Below are positions 22,676 to 31,681 of a stretch of DNA of 64,000 nt, in pieces (the first letter of the stretch is position 1; every line of letters begins with the position of its first letter). Below the pieces are notes generated by a model. The model was given only the letters and a program-made list of their open reading frames with translations. It did not search any database and was not told the origin of the DNA. The stretch is taken from the NCBI GenBank assembly GCA_964477035.1, contig CAYZCW010000007.1, positions 117,295 to 181,294 on the forward strand. Direction: 5' to 3'. The translations under genes and the position numbers were made by a program. Origin of the DNA: SLSG01 sp964477035. GTDB taxonomy: Bacteria; Bacteroidota; Bacteroidia; Bacteroidales; UBA7960.

Positions 22676-24441
22676 TCTGGTTTCTCACCATTCTTTTACC
22701 CCTGTTGGCAGCGGTTGTCGCGGCCTTCATTCCTGCCGGAAAGCGGCGCGGGGCCGGTCTCATTCTGGCCGGCGCCACCCTGCCTGCCCTTTGGCTCGGG
22801 CTGGTGGAAGAATCCGGGATCACGGCCCGTTGGTTCCTTTTGGAAACCCACTTTTCTCTCGATACCCCGCGCAGGATCCTCCTCCTGCTGACCGGTATCC
22901 TGTGGGCTGCCGCCGGCCTTTTCGCCGGGTCGTACCTGAAAAATGATGCGCGGCGGGGGGAGTTCTCGCTGTATTTTGGCCTCGCCATGTCGGGAAATTT
23001 CGGGCTGCTGATTGCCGGGGATGCGGCTTCCTTTTACACCTTCTTTGCCCTGATGACTTTCGCCTCTTATGGCCTGGTCATCCACAGCCGTTCCCCGTCC
23101 GCCCGCCGGGCGGCCAGGATTTACCTGGTGATGGCCATCATCGGAGAGCTGTTTCTGATCACCGCCTTGTACCTCGGTGTACAAAGTGCCGGCAGCATGC
23201 TCCTGGCCGACATCCCTCCGGCACTGGCGGAAGCCCCCAATGGCCCGTTCATCTTTTTACTCGGCCTGGTTGGTTTCGGGGTGAAGGTCGGGGCCGTTCC
23301 CTTGTATTTCTGGCTTCCTCTGGCCCATCCGGCGGCTCCCGCCCCGGCCAGCGCGGTCCTGAGCGGGGCCATGATCAAGGCCGGGCTCGTGGGCTGGATG
23401 CACCTTGCCCCGGTGGGCATGGTGACCTGGCCTTCCCTGAGCCTGCTGATGGTGTCCCTGGGCTTTGCGGCGGCCTTGGGGGCAGCGCTGATCGGGCTGG
23501 CCCAGGTGGACCCCAAAACCAACCTTGCTTATTCAAGCATCAGCCAAATGGGGCTCATGACCGCATTTCTGGGCATCGGCTTGTATGGGGGCATCCCGGC
23601 CGGGCTCCTTCTTCCTGCCATTGCCCTCTATGCGTATAATCACGGAACGGCCAAAGCCCTGTTGTTTTTGGGTACGGCGCTTCCTGCCAGGGTCGGTGGT
23701 TCCTGGCGGATCCTCATGTGGGCGGGCTTGGGGATCGGCATCCTGTCCATTGCGGGGGGGGCTCTTACCGGGGGTCTCTGGACCAAATACCTGCTCAAGA
23801 CCTTCCTGGGAGAAACCAGCCTGCCCGGGGCGGGAACCTTCCTGTTTTTGCTGACATTTTCCGCCATCACCACGGCTTTGTTGCTCAGTCGTTTCCTGCA
23901 CCTTCTTTCCCGTATAGAGGCACCATCCGACGACAAACCTGCGCTCCCTGCCTTTCTGCTGCCCTGGATGCTACTCCTGCTCGCCGGGGGCTGGTGGACC
24001 CTCTCGCCTGCTCTGTTGCCTGCGGAACTGATGAACCACATTGCCGGAGAAAAAGGGATCCCGGCCATTTTCTGGAACCGGTTCACGAATTGGAATGCGC
24101 TTTGGCCCATCTCGATCGGGGCGGGGGTGATGGCTGTTACCCTGAAGCTGGCCTATTTCAACCGGTGGCCCGTGGAAAAGCCCCTCTTGCCGCCGGGTGA
24201 TTTTCTCCATGTAATCCTCCTTGCCGGAAACCTGTTGGCAAGGATTATCCGGAAAGGAATTTCCTTGCTGCAGTCCTTCATGCAATCGCTGCAGGGTCCC
24301 GAGAAAATATTTTACAGAATCATGGATGACAAGCGGACATCGAGAATCAGTGCCTCCGCAGAAACCCTGCTCGGAAGCTGGGAGTTTGTCGGGATCGGTT
24401 TTCTGATGTTTTTCCTGACCTTGTTCTTCTTCCTTAGATAA
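22672..24441 (+). CDS. Mrp antiporter subunit-like protein without the TM5 glutamate (third of three)
   Basis: A 589-residue NuoL/M/N-like protein with a longer, partly amphipathic C-terminal region (about residues 470-560) and a final helix. The TM7 and TM8 lysines are present (GFGVKVGAVPLYFWLP, Lys205; GAMIKAGLV, Lys236). The position of the conserved TM5 glutamate reads FYTFFALMTFASYGLV, with Ala126 where the two sister subunits have Glu. A C-terminal lateral-helix-like extension recalls NuoL and MrpA. It may therefore be the MrpA equivalent that has lost proton pumping. It overlaps the previous gene in ATGA and the next by one base. Confidence 0.85.
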   Translation: MIWFLTILLPLLAAVVAAFIPAGKRRGAGLILAGATLPALWLGLVEESGITARWFLLETHFSLDTPRRILLLLTGILWAAAGLFAGSYLKNDARRGEFSLYFGLAMSGNFGLLIAGDAASFYTFFALMTFASYGLVIHSRSPSARRAARIYLVMAIIGELFLITALYLGVQSAGSMLLADIPPALAEAPNGPFIFLLGLVGFGVKVGAVPLYFWLPLAHPAAPAPASAVLSGAMIKAGLVGWMHLAPVGMVTWPSLSLLMVSLGFAAALGAALIGLAQVDPKTNLAYSSISQMGLMTAFLGIGLYGGIPAGLLLPAIALYAYNHGTAKALLFLGTALPARVGGSWRILMWAGLGIGILSIAGGALTGGLWTKYLLKTFLGETSLPGAGTFLFLLTFSAITTALLLSRFLHLLSRIEAPSDDKPALPAFLLPWMLLLLAGGWWTLSPALLPAELMNHIAGEKGIPAIFWNRFTNWNALWPISIGAGVMAVTLKLAYFNRWPVEKPLLPPGDFLHVILLAGNLLARIIRKGISLLQSFMQSLQGPEKIFYRIMDDKRTSRISASAETLLGSWEFVGIGFLMFFLTLFFFLR

Positions 24442-24944
24442 TGATCACGACGATGAAATATCTGAAAAACAGCATCCTTCTCAAAACCTTTCTCCTGCGG
24501 TTTGCCCTGTTCGCCGGAGGCTGGCTGGTGTTGGCAGGGGGACCACAGCGCAGCGATATCTTGTTCGTGATTATCTTTTTAACCGCGGCCACGGTTATCA
24601 GCCTGTACAGCGTGCCCCCGGGACAATGGGTATTGCGACCCCGGGGCGTCGTCCGGTTTTTCCCCTATTTCCTCCTGACGGCTTTGCGGGGTGGCTGGGA
24701 CGTGGCCCGTCGGGTCTTTTTCCGCAGGATTCCGATCGCGCCTGATTTTGTGACCATAGCACACGACAAGGATCCGCGAAAAACCCTGGTTCTCGCCTGG
24801 ATCATCAGCCTGCTTCCGGGGACAGCCAGTACCCTCATCACCGAAGAAAGCATCATCGTTCATGTGCTCGACAAAAACCTGCCCGTCCAAGAAGACATCC
24901 GGGAATTGCAGGACCGGATCGGTGAAATCTTCGTGGGGGCTTAA
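24441..24944 (+). CDS. mnhE: Mrp-type antiporter subunit E
   Basis: A 167-residue MnhE/PhaE-type protein with two or three N-terminal helices (FLLRFALFAGGWLVLAGG; DILFVIIFLTAATVISLYSVP) and a soluble C-terminal domain containing SLLPGTASTLI and the following strand IIVHVLDKNLPVQEDIRELQ. It completes the operon, whose order is F, G, DUF4040-MbhE-B, C, D, D, D-like, E. The A of its ATG is the last base of the previous stop codon. Confidence 0.88.
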   Translation: MITTMKYLKNSILLKTFLLRFALFAGGWLVLAGGPQRSDILFVIIFLTAATVISLYSVPPGQWVLRPRGVVRFFPYFLLTALRGGWDVARRVFFRRIPIAPDFVTIAHDKDPRKTLVLAWIISLLPGTASTLITEESIIVHVLDKNLPVQEDIRELQDRIGEIFVGA

Positions 24945-24970
24945 CCGCAGGGCTTTTGGCAGCCAATTTC

Positions 24971-25069
24971 TCAGAAACTGAAATTGATCCCCTGGGCCGG
25001 CGGCAGCTCCTGGCCGTAGTTGATGGTGTTTGTCCGGCGACGCACTCCAGGGAAATCAGGTATGCCGGT
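24971..25069 (-). other. Possible C-terminal remnant of an outer-membrane barrel protein
   Basis: Directly after, and in phase with, the stop of the small ORF at 25070, the minus strand reads TGIPDFPGVRRRTNTINYGQ and ends ELPPAQGINFSF before a stop at 24971. The terminal aromatic residue and NYGQ-type strand look like the end of an outer-membrane barrel. It is short, has no start codon and could be chance. Confidence 0.2.
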
Positions 25070-25210
25070 TCATTCTTTCTTTTCCTGCTTGCGGGGCTCC
25101 CCGGGACTCTCTGGTCCCTTGTTGCCGCTTTGTTTTTTACTTATAAGAATAAACGGACCTGCAAATATGGCTATGATTATGCAGGCGGTCAGAATGACTG
25201 TCCAGTTCAT
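25070..25210 (-). CDS. Small single-helix membrane protein
   Basis: An ORF of 46 codons. Residues 4-24 form one membrane helix (TVILTACIIIAIFAGPFILI), followed by a hydrophilic tail rich in Lys, Glu, Pro and Gly ending KQEKKE. Small proteins of this design are common in Bacteroidota beside transport genes and are usually unannotated. There is no family evidence beyond that. It lies in the 820-base region after the antiporter operon and is on the opposite strand to it. Confidence 0.4.
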   Translation of the reverse strand: MNWTVILTACIIIAIFAGPFILISKKQSGNKGPESPGEPRKQEKKE

Positions 25211-25300
25211 TTTCTTTTGTATTTAATGATTGTTGTATGCGAGAAGGCCCATTCTTCCGGTGAAGAACAGGTTGAAAAATACAGGAAGAAATGTTCCGGA

Positions 25301-25699
25301 TCAGATGAAGGTATGAAAGGGGAATATGATCGTGGTGGAGGTAAGGGATGGCTTGATGGCGGACGCATAACGTATGTAATCCCGTGCCTTTACCCCTGAC
25401 GGAAAAGTGTTCTGCTGAAGTCCTGCAAGGGCATGCTTCGCATGCCATACAACCTGGTTTTGCTGTAGGTTCCGCTCAGTTTGGGAAGAAAGCAGGTTTG
25501 ATAAAACGGAGTATCCGGTAGTAACATCACCTGGTTCCGCAGGAATGACCGGACCATTCTTTGGCTGGAAGTGACAGATGAATATGGGATCGCCTGAGAG
25601 ATAATCATGGAAACCAGCTTTCAGGGTGAAAAGCAGGAGGATTGCAATGGCGCAATACCGGCTCTCCCTGGCCATCAATTTAATACGATTGGCTTGCAT
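25301..25699 (-). CDS. Hypothetical protein (weakly supported)
   Basis: A 132-codon frame from the ATG at 25699. It has a basic N-terminus and one hydrophobic stretch (YCAIAILLLFTLKAGFHDYL), and otherwise no recognisable motif. It lies downstream of the beta-rich protein at 25768-26640 on the same strand, 68 bases from that gene's stop. Base composition is lower in GC than in the neighbours. It may be a real exported protein or a chance frame. The rest of 24945-25767 shows only overlapping short frames and no RNA signal that I can see. Confidence 0.25.
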   Translation of the reverse strand: MQANRIKLMARESRYCAIAILLLFTLKAGFHDYLSGDPIFICHFQPKNGPVIPAEPGDVTTGYSVLSNLLSSQTERNLQQNQVVWHAKHALAGLQQNTFPSGVKARDYIRYASAIKPSLTSTTIIFPFHTFI

Positions 25700-25767
25700 T
25701 CCTATGGCGATCGCTTTCACAAATCTATAAAAATTTTTTCCAGGATCCGTCCGTGCCCGCCCTGCTT

Positions 25768-26640
25768 TCACCCCTTATTCAATGGTACGGTGATTCCCAG
25801 AAACGGAATGGCGATAAAATCATCGCCGGTATTCAGGGGAAGGAATAAACCGAAGTCCAGGCCCAGCCCGTTTCCCACGATTCGCCGGCCGCCGGCTGAC
25901 AACATAACCACCGTGTCCTTACCGGGGAAAAGGTAATTCTCACTCAGGAAATAACCCCTGGGTCCTGTGCGTGCCATGAATCCCACATTGATTATGGGGT
26001 GTCTTGCCCATTCACTTCCCGCGAAGCCCCAGCCCAGTCCGATATTCGTGTTCCTGTCACGGCTGCCTATGGTGGTCGTCGCGAATACGATGCCGAAAAC
26101 CTCATTTTCCCCCAACAGGGCCCCGAGAAAGGCACCGGCCCCAAGCTGCACCCGATCGCTGCTCAGGGGGATGCTCACTTTTGGAACGAGCCAGACCGGG
26201 GTCACGCCGGCGCTGAACAGGAATAACGGCAGCATGCCGGCGCTGAATGACACATTTTCCGTAACACCTACGCTTATCTGGTTATACAATACCCAGATGT
26301 TCTGGTAATACACTTCGCCCTCTTTCAGTCCGTAGCCGTTGGGCGCCCAGAAGTACCTGGATGACTGCGGATTATCCGGCCAGTGAACGCCCTCGATCAA
26401 GGTTTCCTGCCGGATGGCAGTCATCCTGAAAATATCCGACCTGGCCATGCGGATATCGCCGTACTGAGCCGTGCGGAGGACGATCTCTGTTTCGGTTTCC
26501 TCAAGGATGGTGCCGACAAATTCGTTGCGGTCATGTGTAATGATCCTGTATAGTTCCGGGTGATTCTCCTGGGCCCATCCGACGATGGGATACAAAACAA
26601 GCAGGATGAAGATCATCCCGGGATGCATGGTCTTTTTCAT
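25768..26640 (-). CDS. Exported beta-rich protein of unknown function
   Basis: A 290-residue protein with a signal peptide (MKKTMHPGMIFILLVLYPIVGWAQ). Residues about 30-75 form a small strand-rich domain (YRIITHDRNEFVGTILEETETEIVLRTAQYGDIRM) typical of Bacteroidota proteins that begin with an Sm-like repeat. Residues about 100-290 alternate Gly-rich strands, suggesting an outer-membrane barrel (LPLFLFSAGVTPVWLVPKVSIPL; VGFMARTGPRGYFLSENYLFPG). No enzyme motif is seen. The stand-alone position between the antiporter operon and a K+/H+ antiporter gives no clue to its role. Confidence 0.65.
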   Translation of the reverse strand: MKKTMHPGMIFILLVLYPIVGWAQENHPELYRIITHDRNEFVGTILEETETEIVLRTAQYGDIRMARSDIFRMTAIRQETLIEGVHWPDNPQSSRYFWAPNGYGLKEGEVYYQNIWVLYNQISVGVTENVSFSAGMLPLFLFSAGVTPVWLVPKVSIPLSSDRVQLGAGAFLGALLGENEVFGIVFATTTIGSRDRNTNIGLGWGFAGSEWARHPIINVGFMARTGPRGYFLSENYLFPGKDTVVMLSAGGRRIVGNGLGLDFGLFLPLNTGDDFIAIPFLGITVPLNKG

Positions 26641-26911
26641 GGCTTGTGGTTTGATGGGTGTAAATCTGACTACCTGGACTTAACAGCGATTAATCGGATG
26701 CAGGATACGCTGAACGAAACGGCAGCACTGCCCAGGGTTGTGGCCCGGCCATGTCATCCCTCCAAGTAAATGTATGAAAGAATTCGAATCGTTCAACACG
26801 GCCGGACAGCAAATTTCAGCGGGAAGTTCAGCCCTGATGCACTTTTTGGGTACTTATTGTCGGATCGATATATTATCTTAGCATTGCCAAAACCCATCCA
26901 TACCCGCCTGC

Positions 26912-28375
26912 ATGAATATATCCATGGAGAACTTTCTGCTGATTGGCTCCGTTCTGCTGCTGCTGAGCATCGTCGCGGGAAAAACCTCCTACCGTTTCGG
27001 GGTGCCGGTGCTGATCTTCTTTGTCAGTGTGGGCATACTGGCAGGAAGCGAAGGCATCGGCGGCATTTATTTTGACAACCCGGCCATGGCCCGGTTTATC
27101 GGGATCGCCTCGTTGAATTTTATTTTGTTTTCCGGCGGACTGGATACCAATTGGTCAACCATCAGACCGGTATTCTGGCAGGGCTTTTCCCTGTCTACCC
27201 TCGGGGTGTTGCTGACAGCGGTTTCGCTTGGTCTTTTCGTATGGGCGATCACCGATTTCACGATTTACGAGGGGCTTTTGCTCGGCGCCATTGTGTCATC
27301 CACCGATGCCGCCGCGGTATTTTCCATCCTGCGGTCGAAGAACCTGGCACTGAAGGGAAACCTGAGGTCCACCCTCGAATTTGAAAGCGGCAGCAACGAC
27401 CCCATGGCCTATGTCCTGGTCATTGCATTTCTCAGCCTGGTGGTGAACCAGGACCAGTCCCTGGCTTCGGTCCTTCCGGTGTTCCTGATGCAGATGAGCA
27501 TCGGCGGACTCGCCGGATATGTTTTCGGGAGGTTGAGCAAGTTCATGATCAACAAGATCCAGCTTGATTATGAGGGCCTGTATCCGGTGCTGGTCATTGC
27601 GCTGATGTACCTTACCTTTTCGGCGACGGACTTCCTGAGCGGGAATGGTTTTCTCGCGGTATATGTGTCGGCCGTTTACCTGGGAAACCATGACCTGATC
27701 CATAAGAAAACGATCCTCAAGGTGTTTGACGGACTCGCCTGGTTGTTCCAGATTGTCCTGTTCCTGACGCTGGGGTTGCTGGTGTTCCCGAGCAAAGTGA
27801 TGGCCGTGCTGGGCATAGGCATGCTGATCTCGGGATTTTTGATTTTCATTGCACGCCCCGTCAGCGTGCTGCTGAGCCTGGTCTTCTTCAGGATGAATTT
27901 TAGAAAACGGATCTATATTTCATGGGTCGGGCTGCGGGGCGCTGTTCCGATTGTGTTTGCCACCTACCCCTTGCTTGCCGGGATTGACAAGGCGGATGTG
28001 ATCTTTAATATCGTGTTTTTTGTGTCGCTGACCTCCGTGCTGGTCCAGGGCACCACGCTTCCGGTCATCGCCAGGTGGCTGCACGTGGCTTTGCCGGAAA
28101 GGGTGAAGCGGCGGGTACCGGCCGACCTGATTCTGTCAGACCGGGAAAAAACGGTCATGGATGAACTGGTGATTAAACCGGGTGACTTCGCCGTGGGGAA
28201 AAAACTGGTGGACCTTCATCTGCCGGCCAATGTGATTATTCCGATGATCCAGCGGGATGAAAAGTATATTGTACCACATGGCCATACGGAGGTCCATGCC
28301 GGGGACAAACTTTACATCCTGTCGGAAACCCCGGAGGCCGTGGATGAGGCCTGCCAGCGGATGGGCATTTTCTAA
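26912..28375 (+). CDS. K+/H+ antiporter, NhaP2/CvrA-like, with RCK_C domain
   Basis: A 487-residue protein with an N-terminal CPA1-type antiporter domain (about residues 5-390, roughly 12 helices). SSTDAAAVFSIL carries the conserved Asp of the ion site, and FESGSNDPMAYVLVIAFL is the second characteristic helix. A cytoplasmic RCK_C domain follows (about 400-487; DRLVIKPGDFAVG-like DELVIKPGDFAVGKKLVDLHLP), a nucleotide- or ion-sensing module. Such proteins export K+ or Na+ in exchange for protons under alkaline or osmotic stress. The start is the ATG at 26912 (MNISMENFLLIGS). Confidence 0.88.
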   Translation: MNISMENFLLIGSVLLLLSIVAGKTSYRFGVPVLIFFVSVGILAGSEGIGGIYFDNPAMARFIGIASLNFILFSGGLDTNWSTIRPVFWQGFSLSTLGVLLTAVSLGLFVWAITDFTIYEGLLLGAIVSSTDAAAVFSILRSKNLALKGNLRSTLEFESGSNDPMAYVLVIAFLSLVVNQDQSLASVLPVFLMQMSIGGLAGYVFGRLSKFMINKIQLDYEGLYPVLVIALMYLTFSATDFLSGNGFLAVYVSAVYLGNHDLIHKKTILKVFDGLAWLFQIVLFLTLGLLVFPSKVMAVLGIGMLISGFLIFIARPVSVLLSLVFFRMNFRKRIYISWVGLRGAVPIVFATYPLLAGIDKADVIFNIVFFVSLTSVLVQGTTLPVIARWLHVALPERVKRRVPADLILSDREKTVMDELVIKPGDFAVGKKLVDLHLPANVIIPMIQRDEKYIVPHGHTEVHAGDKLYILSETPEAVDEACQRMGIF

Positions 28376-28407
28376 GTATCCTGCATGCTGCCCGAACCCC
28401 ACCCTGT

Positions 28408-30306
28408 TCAGTTCCGGCTTGACTGCTTTCCTGATTTTTCTTCTGGGGTGGCTGCGGGGCCGATCATGTTCTCCGGACGAAGGCGTTCTTCCAGCTCCCC
28501 TTTGGACATCAGCCCTTTCTCCAGGATGAGTTCATAGACGCCCTTGCCGGTTTCCAGTGCTTCTTTCGCCACGGCGGTGGCATTTTCATAACCGATCACC
28601 GGATTCAGGGCGGTGACCAGGCCGATGCTGTTCATGACCATATTGCGGCAATGGGCCTCGTTGGCGGTGATTCCTTTGATGCAGCGGTGCAGCAGGGTCC
28701 CCATGCCGTTTTTCAGCATCTCGATGTTCTGGAACAGGCTTTGGACCATGATGGGCTCCATGACGTTCAGCTCGAGCTGGCCTGCCTCCGCCGCCAGGGT
28801 CACGGTGAGGTCGTTGCCGATCACCTTGAAGGCGATCTGGTTCACCACCTCGGGAATCACGGGATTCACCTTGCCGGGCATGATGGAGGAACCGGGCTGC
28901 ATGGGCGGCAGGTTGATCTCATTGAGGCCCGCCCGGGGTCCCGAGGATAACAGCCTGAGGTCGTTCGATATCTTGGACAGCTTCACCGCCAGCCTTTTCA
29001 CGGCGGAGGAATACATGACAAAGGCCCCGGTGTCCTGGGTGGCTTCCACCAGGTTCTCTGCCATCTTCAGCTCCAGGCCGCTGATGGCCTTCAGGTGCAT
29101 AAGCACCTTCTCCCCATAGGCCGGATCTGCGTTGATGCCCGTGCCGATGGCCGTTCCGCCCATGTTGATCTCCAGGAACAGGGCCGCGTTTTCATGGAGC
29201 CGGTCGATGTCTTCCTCCAGGGTGGTGGCCCAGGCCCCGAAGGATTGTCCGAGGGTCATGGGCACCGCATCCTGCAGCTGGGTGCGCCCCATCTTGATGA
29301 CGTGGGCAAAGGCCGCTTCTTTGTCCCTGAGCCCCCTGATCAGCTCCCTGAGGACATGGACCAGCTTTTTGTTGCTGTTGAACAGGGCGATCTTGATGGC
29401 CGTGGGGTAGGCATCGTTGGTGCTCTGGGAAAGGTTGACGTGGTTGTTGGGGTGGCAGTGGCGGTAGTCCCCCTTTTCATGGGAGAGGAGTTCCAGGGCC
29501 CTGTTGGCAATCACCTCATTGGCATTCATGTTGGTGGAGGTGCCGGCCCCGCCCTGGATCATGTCCACCACAAACTGGCTGTGCAGTCTGCCGTTGATGA
29601 TCTCCTGGCAGGCCGCATCAATGGCCTTTGCCATGTGTTCGGGAAGGAGCCCGAGCTCTTGGTTGGCCCTGGCGGCGGCCATTTTCACCATGACCAGGCT
29701 TTGGATCAGGACGGGAAAGAAGGCCAGGGTAACCCCTGAAATGGTGAAGTTTTCCAGCGCCCTCAATGTCTGGATGCCATAATAGACTTCGTCCGGAACC
29801 TGTCTTTCCCCGAGCAGGTCTTTCTCCTTGCGGGTGCGACCGGATACGTATTGTTCCGCCAGGTTCACGATCCTGGAGTTGCTTTGCCGCATCCGCCGGG
29901 AGATCACCTGGGAGATGCGGTAAAAAACCTTCAGGGCCACCTGCGGATGGGTGGACAGCAGCAATTTGAAACGTTCCCCGCTCAGGGTCAGGGTGGTGGT
30001 GTCTTCCAGGGCCCGGGCACTGGTGCTGTGCGGGGTCTCCGACAGCATGGTCCCTTCCCCGAGAAAATCGTAGCGGCCAAACAAGGCAAGCCGTTTCTCA
30101 TCCCCGTATGGCGTGGATTTGAACAATTCCACGCTTCCTTTGGACAGCACAAAAAGTTTCCTGGATCCGGGGGTGTTCTCTGCAAACAAAAAGTCTCCCT
30201 TTTTGTAGGATGCTTTTTCAATTTCCCTGACCAACAGGCCGATTTCCTCCTCCTGCAGTTCGTTGAACAATTCAACCTTCTGCAATACATTCAAGATCTC
30301 GTTCAT
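28408..30306 (-). CDS. aspA: Aspartate ammonia-lyase with N-terminal cyclic-nucleotide-binding domain
   Basis: A 632-residue fusion. Residues about 12-140 form a CNB (Crp-like) domain. Its phosphate-binding cassette reads FLGEGTMLSETPHSTSARA, with His93 where CRP has the ligand-binding arginine. Residues about 160-625 are a full aspartase (family length near 470) with the signature GSSIMPGKVN. The enzyme deaminates aspartate to fumarate, feeding fumarate respiration or the TCA cycle. The start ATG at 30306 lies 63 bases after a TATCTTTG promoter box. No frameshift or stop separates the two parts, so the fusion is real. The CNB part suggests direct allosteric control of aspartase by a nucleotide, but whether it binds cAMP is uncertain given the His. 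Confidence 0.9.
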   Translation of the reverse strand: MNEILNVLQKVELFNELQEEEIGLLVREIEKASYKKGDFLFAENTPGSRKLFVLSKGSVELFKSTPYGDEKRLALFGRYDFLGEGTMLSETPHSTSARALEDTTTLTLSGERFKLLLSTHPQVALKVFYRISQVISRRMRQSNSRIVNLAEQYVSGRTRKEKDLLGERQVPDEVYYGIQTLRALENFTISGVTLAFFPVLIQSLVMVKMAAARANQELGLLPEHMAKAIDAACQEIINGRLHSQFVVDMIQGGAGTSTNMNANEVIANRALELLSHEKGDYRHCHPNNHVNLSQSTNDAYPTAIKIALFNSNKKLVHVLRELIRGLRDKEAAFAHVIKMGRTQLQDAVPMTLGQSFGAWATTLEEDIDRLHENAALFLEINMGGTAIGTGINADPAYGEKVLMHLKAISGLELKMAENLVEATQDTGAFVMYSSAVKRLAVKLSKISNDLRLLSSGPRAGLNEINLPPMQPGSSIMPGKVNPVIPEVVNQIAFKVIGNDLTVTLAAEAGQLELNVMEPIMVQSLFQNIEMLKNGMGTLLHRCIKGITANEAHCRNMVMNSIGLVTALNPVIGYENATAVAKEALETGKGVYELILEKGLMSKGELEERLRPENMIGPAATPEEKSGKQSSRN

Positions 30307-30368
30307 GGGTTTACAATGAATGACTTCCGGGTGGGCTGCCAGTAATCCCTCCCTTGCATTTGTTGATG

Positions 30369-30376
30369 CAAAGATA
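30369..30376 (-). promoter_or_regulatory. -7 box for the CNB-aspartase gene
   Basis: TATCTTTG on the minus strand matches TAnnTTTG and lies 63 bases before the ATG at 30306. The -33 element is not clear. Confidence 0.4.
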
Positions 30377-30426
30377 ATGGCTAATTTCCCAGGTCTGAGG
30401 ATCCGTGATTGCGATTGTGGGTTTTC

Positions 30427-31521
30427 CTAACCTTCTTGTGGGTCGGGTTCCTGGGTGATGGCTGCCTGAAAGCCCTCCAGCAGCTCCCGGAACAGCTCTT
30501 TTACCGTGGTGATTTTCGTGGCCAGGTAGGCATTGGTCCCGGCGAAGGCATAGCCGCTTTTCATATTGCCCTTGTACGCGTTATAGAGGGCATTGACGAT
30601 GCAATACGGGCTGGTGGCCACATCGCAGGTCCTGATGCAATGATAGGGGCACTTGATGGGCCGCTTCAGGCCCTGCTTTATCTTCTCGATGAAACTGTTG
30701 CCGACCGCCCTCCCGGGCATGCCCACAGGGCTCTGAATGATCTCAATGTCCCTTTCGGAGGCATTGATGTAGGAGAGCTTGAACCCCATGGAGGCGTCAC
30801 ATTCCTCGGTGGTCACAAAGCGGGTGCCTATCTGCACCCCCCTGGCGCCTTTTTGCATGATGTGGTATATGTCCGTTCCCGAATAGATCCCGCCGGCGGC
30901 AATCACAGGGATCTCCACATGATAGGTGTCTTCGAATACCTTAACTTCCTTCACCACCTCGGGAACCAGTTCTTCCAGGGCAAAATGCGCATCATCGATC
31001 TGCTCATTCTTAAAGCCCAGGTGGCCACCTGCCTTGGGCCCTTCCACCACGATGGCATCCGGAAGACGATCATAGCCCGCTTTCCACTTATTGCAGATCA
31101 GCCTGGCTGCCCTGCCCGACGAAACAATGGGCACGAGCCTGGTGTGGCTGCCTGCTGTAAGGAACCCCGGCAATTCCGTGGGAAGCCCGGCGCCGGAAAA
31201 AATGACATCCACTTTTTCTGCGATGGCCGTTTTTACCATGTCGGCAAAGTTGGACATGGCCACCATGATGTTGACCCCGATGATGCCTTGGGTCTTCTCC
31301 CGGGCGAGCCTCAGTTCTTTCTTCAGTCCTTCGATGTTGGCCTGCAGGTAGTCCAGTGCCGGGTTGCGGTGCACAAAGCCCAGCCCGGCGGCTGAAATGA
31401 CCCCGATGCCGCCCTGGTTGGCGACGGCTGCGGCCAGGCCGGACAAAGAAATGCCCACGCCCATGCCGCCCTGGATGATGGGTACGGGTATGCTTAGGTT
31501 TCCAATTTTCAATGCCCTCAT
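30427..31521 (-). CDS. Nitronate monooxygenase-like flavoenzyme
   Basis: A 364-residue TIM-barrel flavoprotein of the NMO/FabK-like group. It has IIQGGMGVGISLSGLAAAVA near the N-terminus, GVISAAGLGF, the flavin phosphate loop VIAAGGIYSGTDIYHIM and VQIGTRFVTTEECDAS. A C-terminal cysteine cluster (CPYHCIRTCDVATSPYC) is typical of the Bacteroidota subgroup and may bind iron-sulfur or be structural. NMO oxidises nitronates to carbonyl compounds and protects from nitro toxins; close relatives are enoyl-ACP reductases (FabK), so substrate is not fixed. The ATG at 31521 gives the normal start; the open frame continues upstream to 31734 without sense. Confidence 0.82.
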   Translation of the reverse strand: MRALKIGNLSIPVPIIQGGMGVGISLSGLAAAVANQGGIGVISAAGLGFVHRNPALDYLQANIEGLKKELRLAREKTQGIIGVNIMVAMSNFADMVKTAIAEKVDVIFSGAGLPTELPGFLTAGSHTRLVPIVSSGRAARLICNKWKAGYDRLPDAIVVEGPKAGGHLGFKNEQIDDAHFALEELVPEVVKEVKVFEDTYHVEIPVIAAGGIYSGTDIYHIMQKGARGVQIGTRFVTTEECDASMGFKLSYINASERDIEIIQSPVGMPGRAVGNSFIEKIKQGLKRPIKCPYHCIRTCDVATSPYCIVNALYNAYKGNMKSGYAFAGTNAYLATKITTVKELFRELLEGFQAAITQEPDPQEG

Positions 31522-31681
31522 AATGCGTGATCTCTTTGCTGAATATATTTGGTGAAAGTAGGTAAAAAAACTGAAAAACAATAAGTTATAAACACAAATA
31601 ACGTTAATGAACGCGGGTTTCCGGATGGCTTCACATCCTTTAGGGTCCAAGCCTTCCAAACGGGCGTTTAATGGCCGGTGG

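Noticed and set aside
24956..25399. Plus-strand ORF of 147 codons after mnhE
   Set aside because: Mixed composition without domains; the small membrane protein on the opposite strand over the same bases looks more protein-like.
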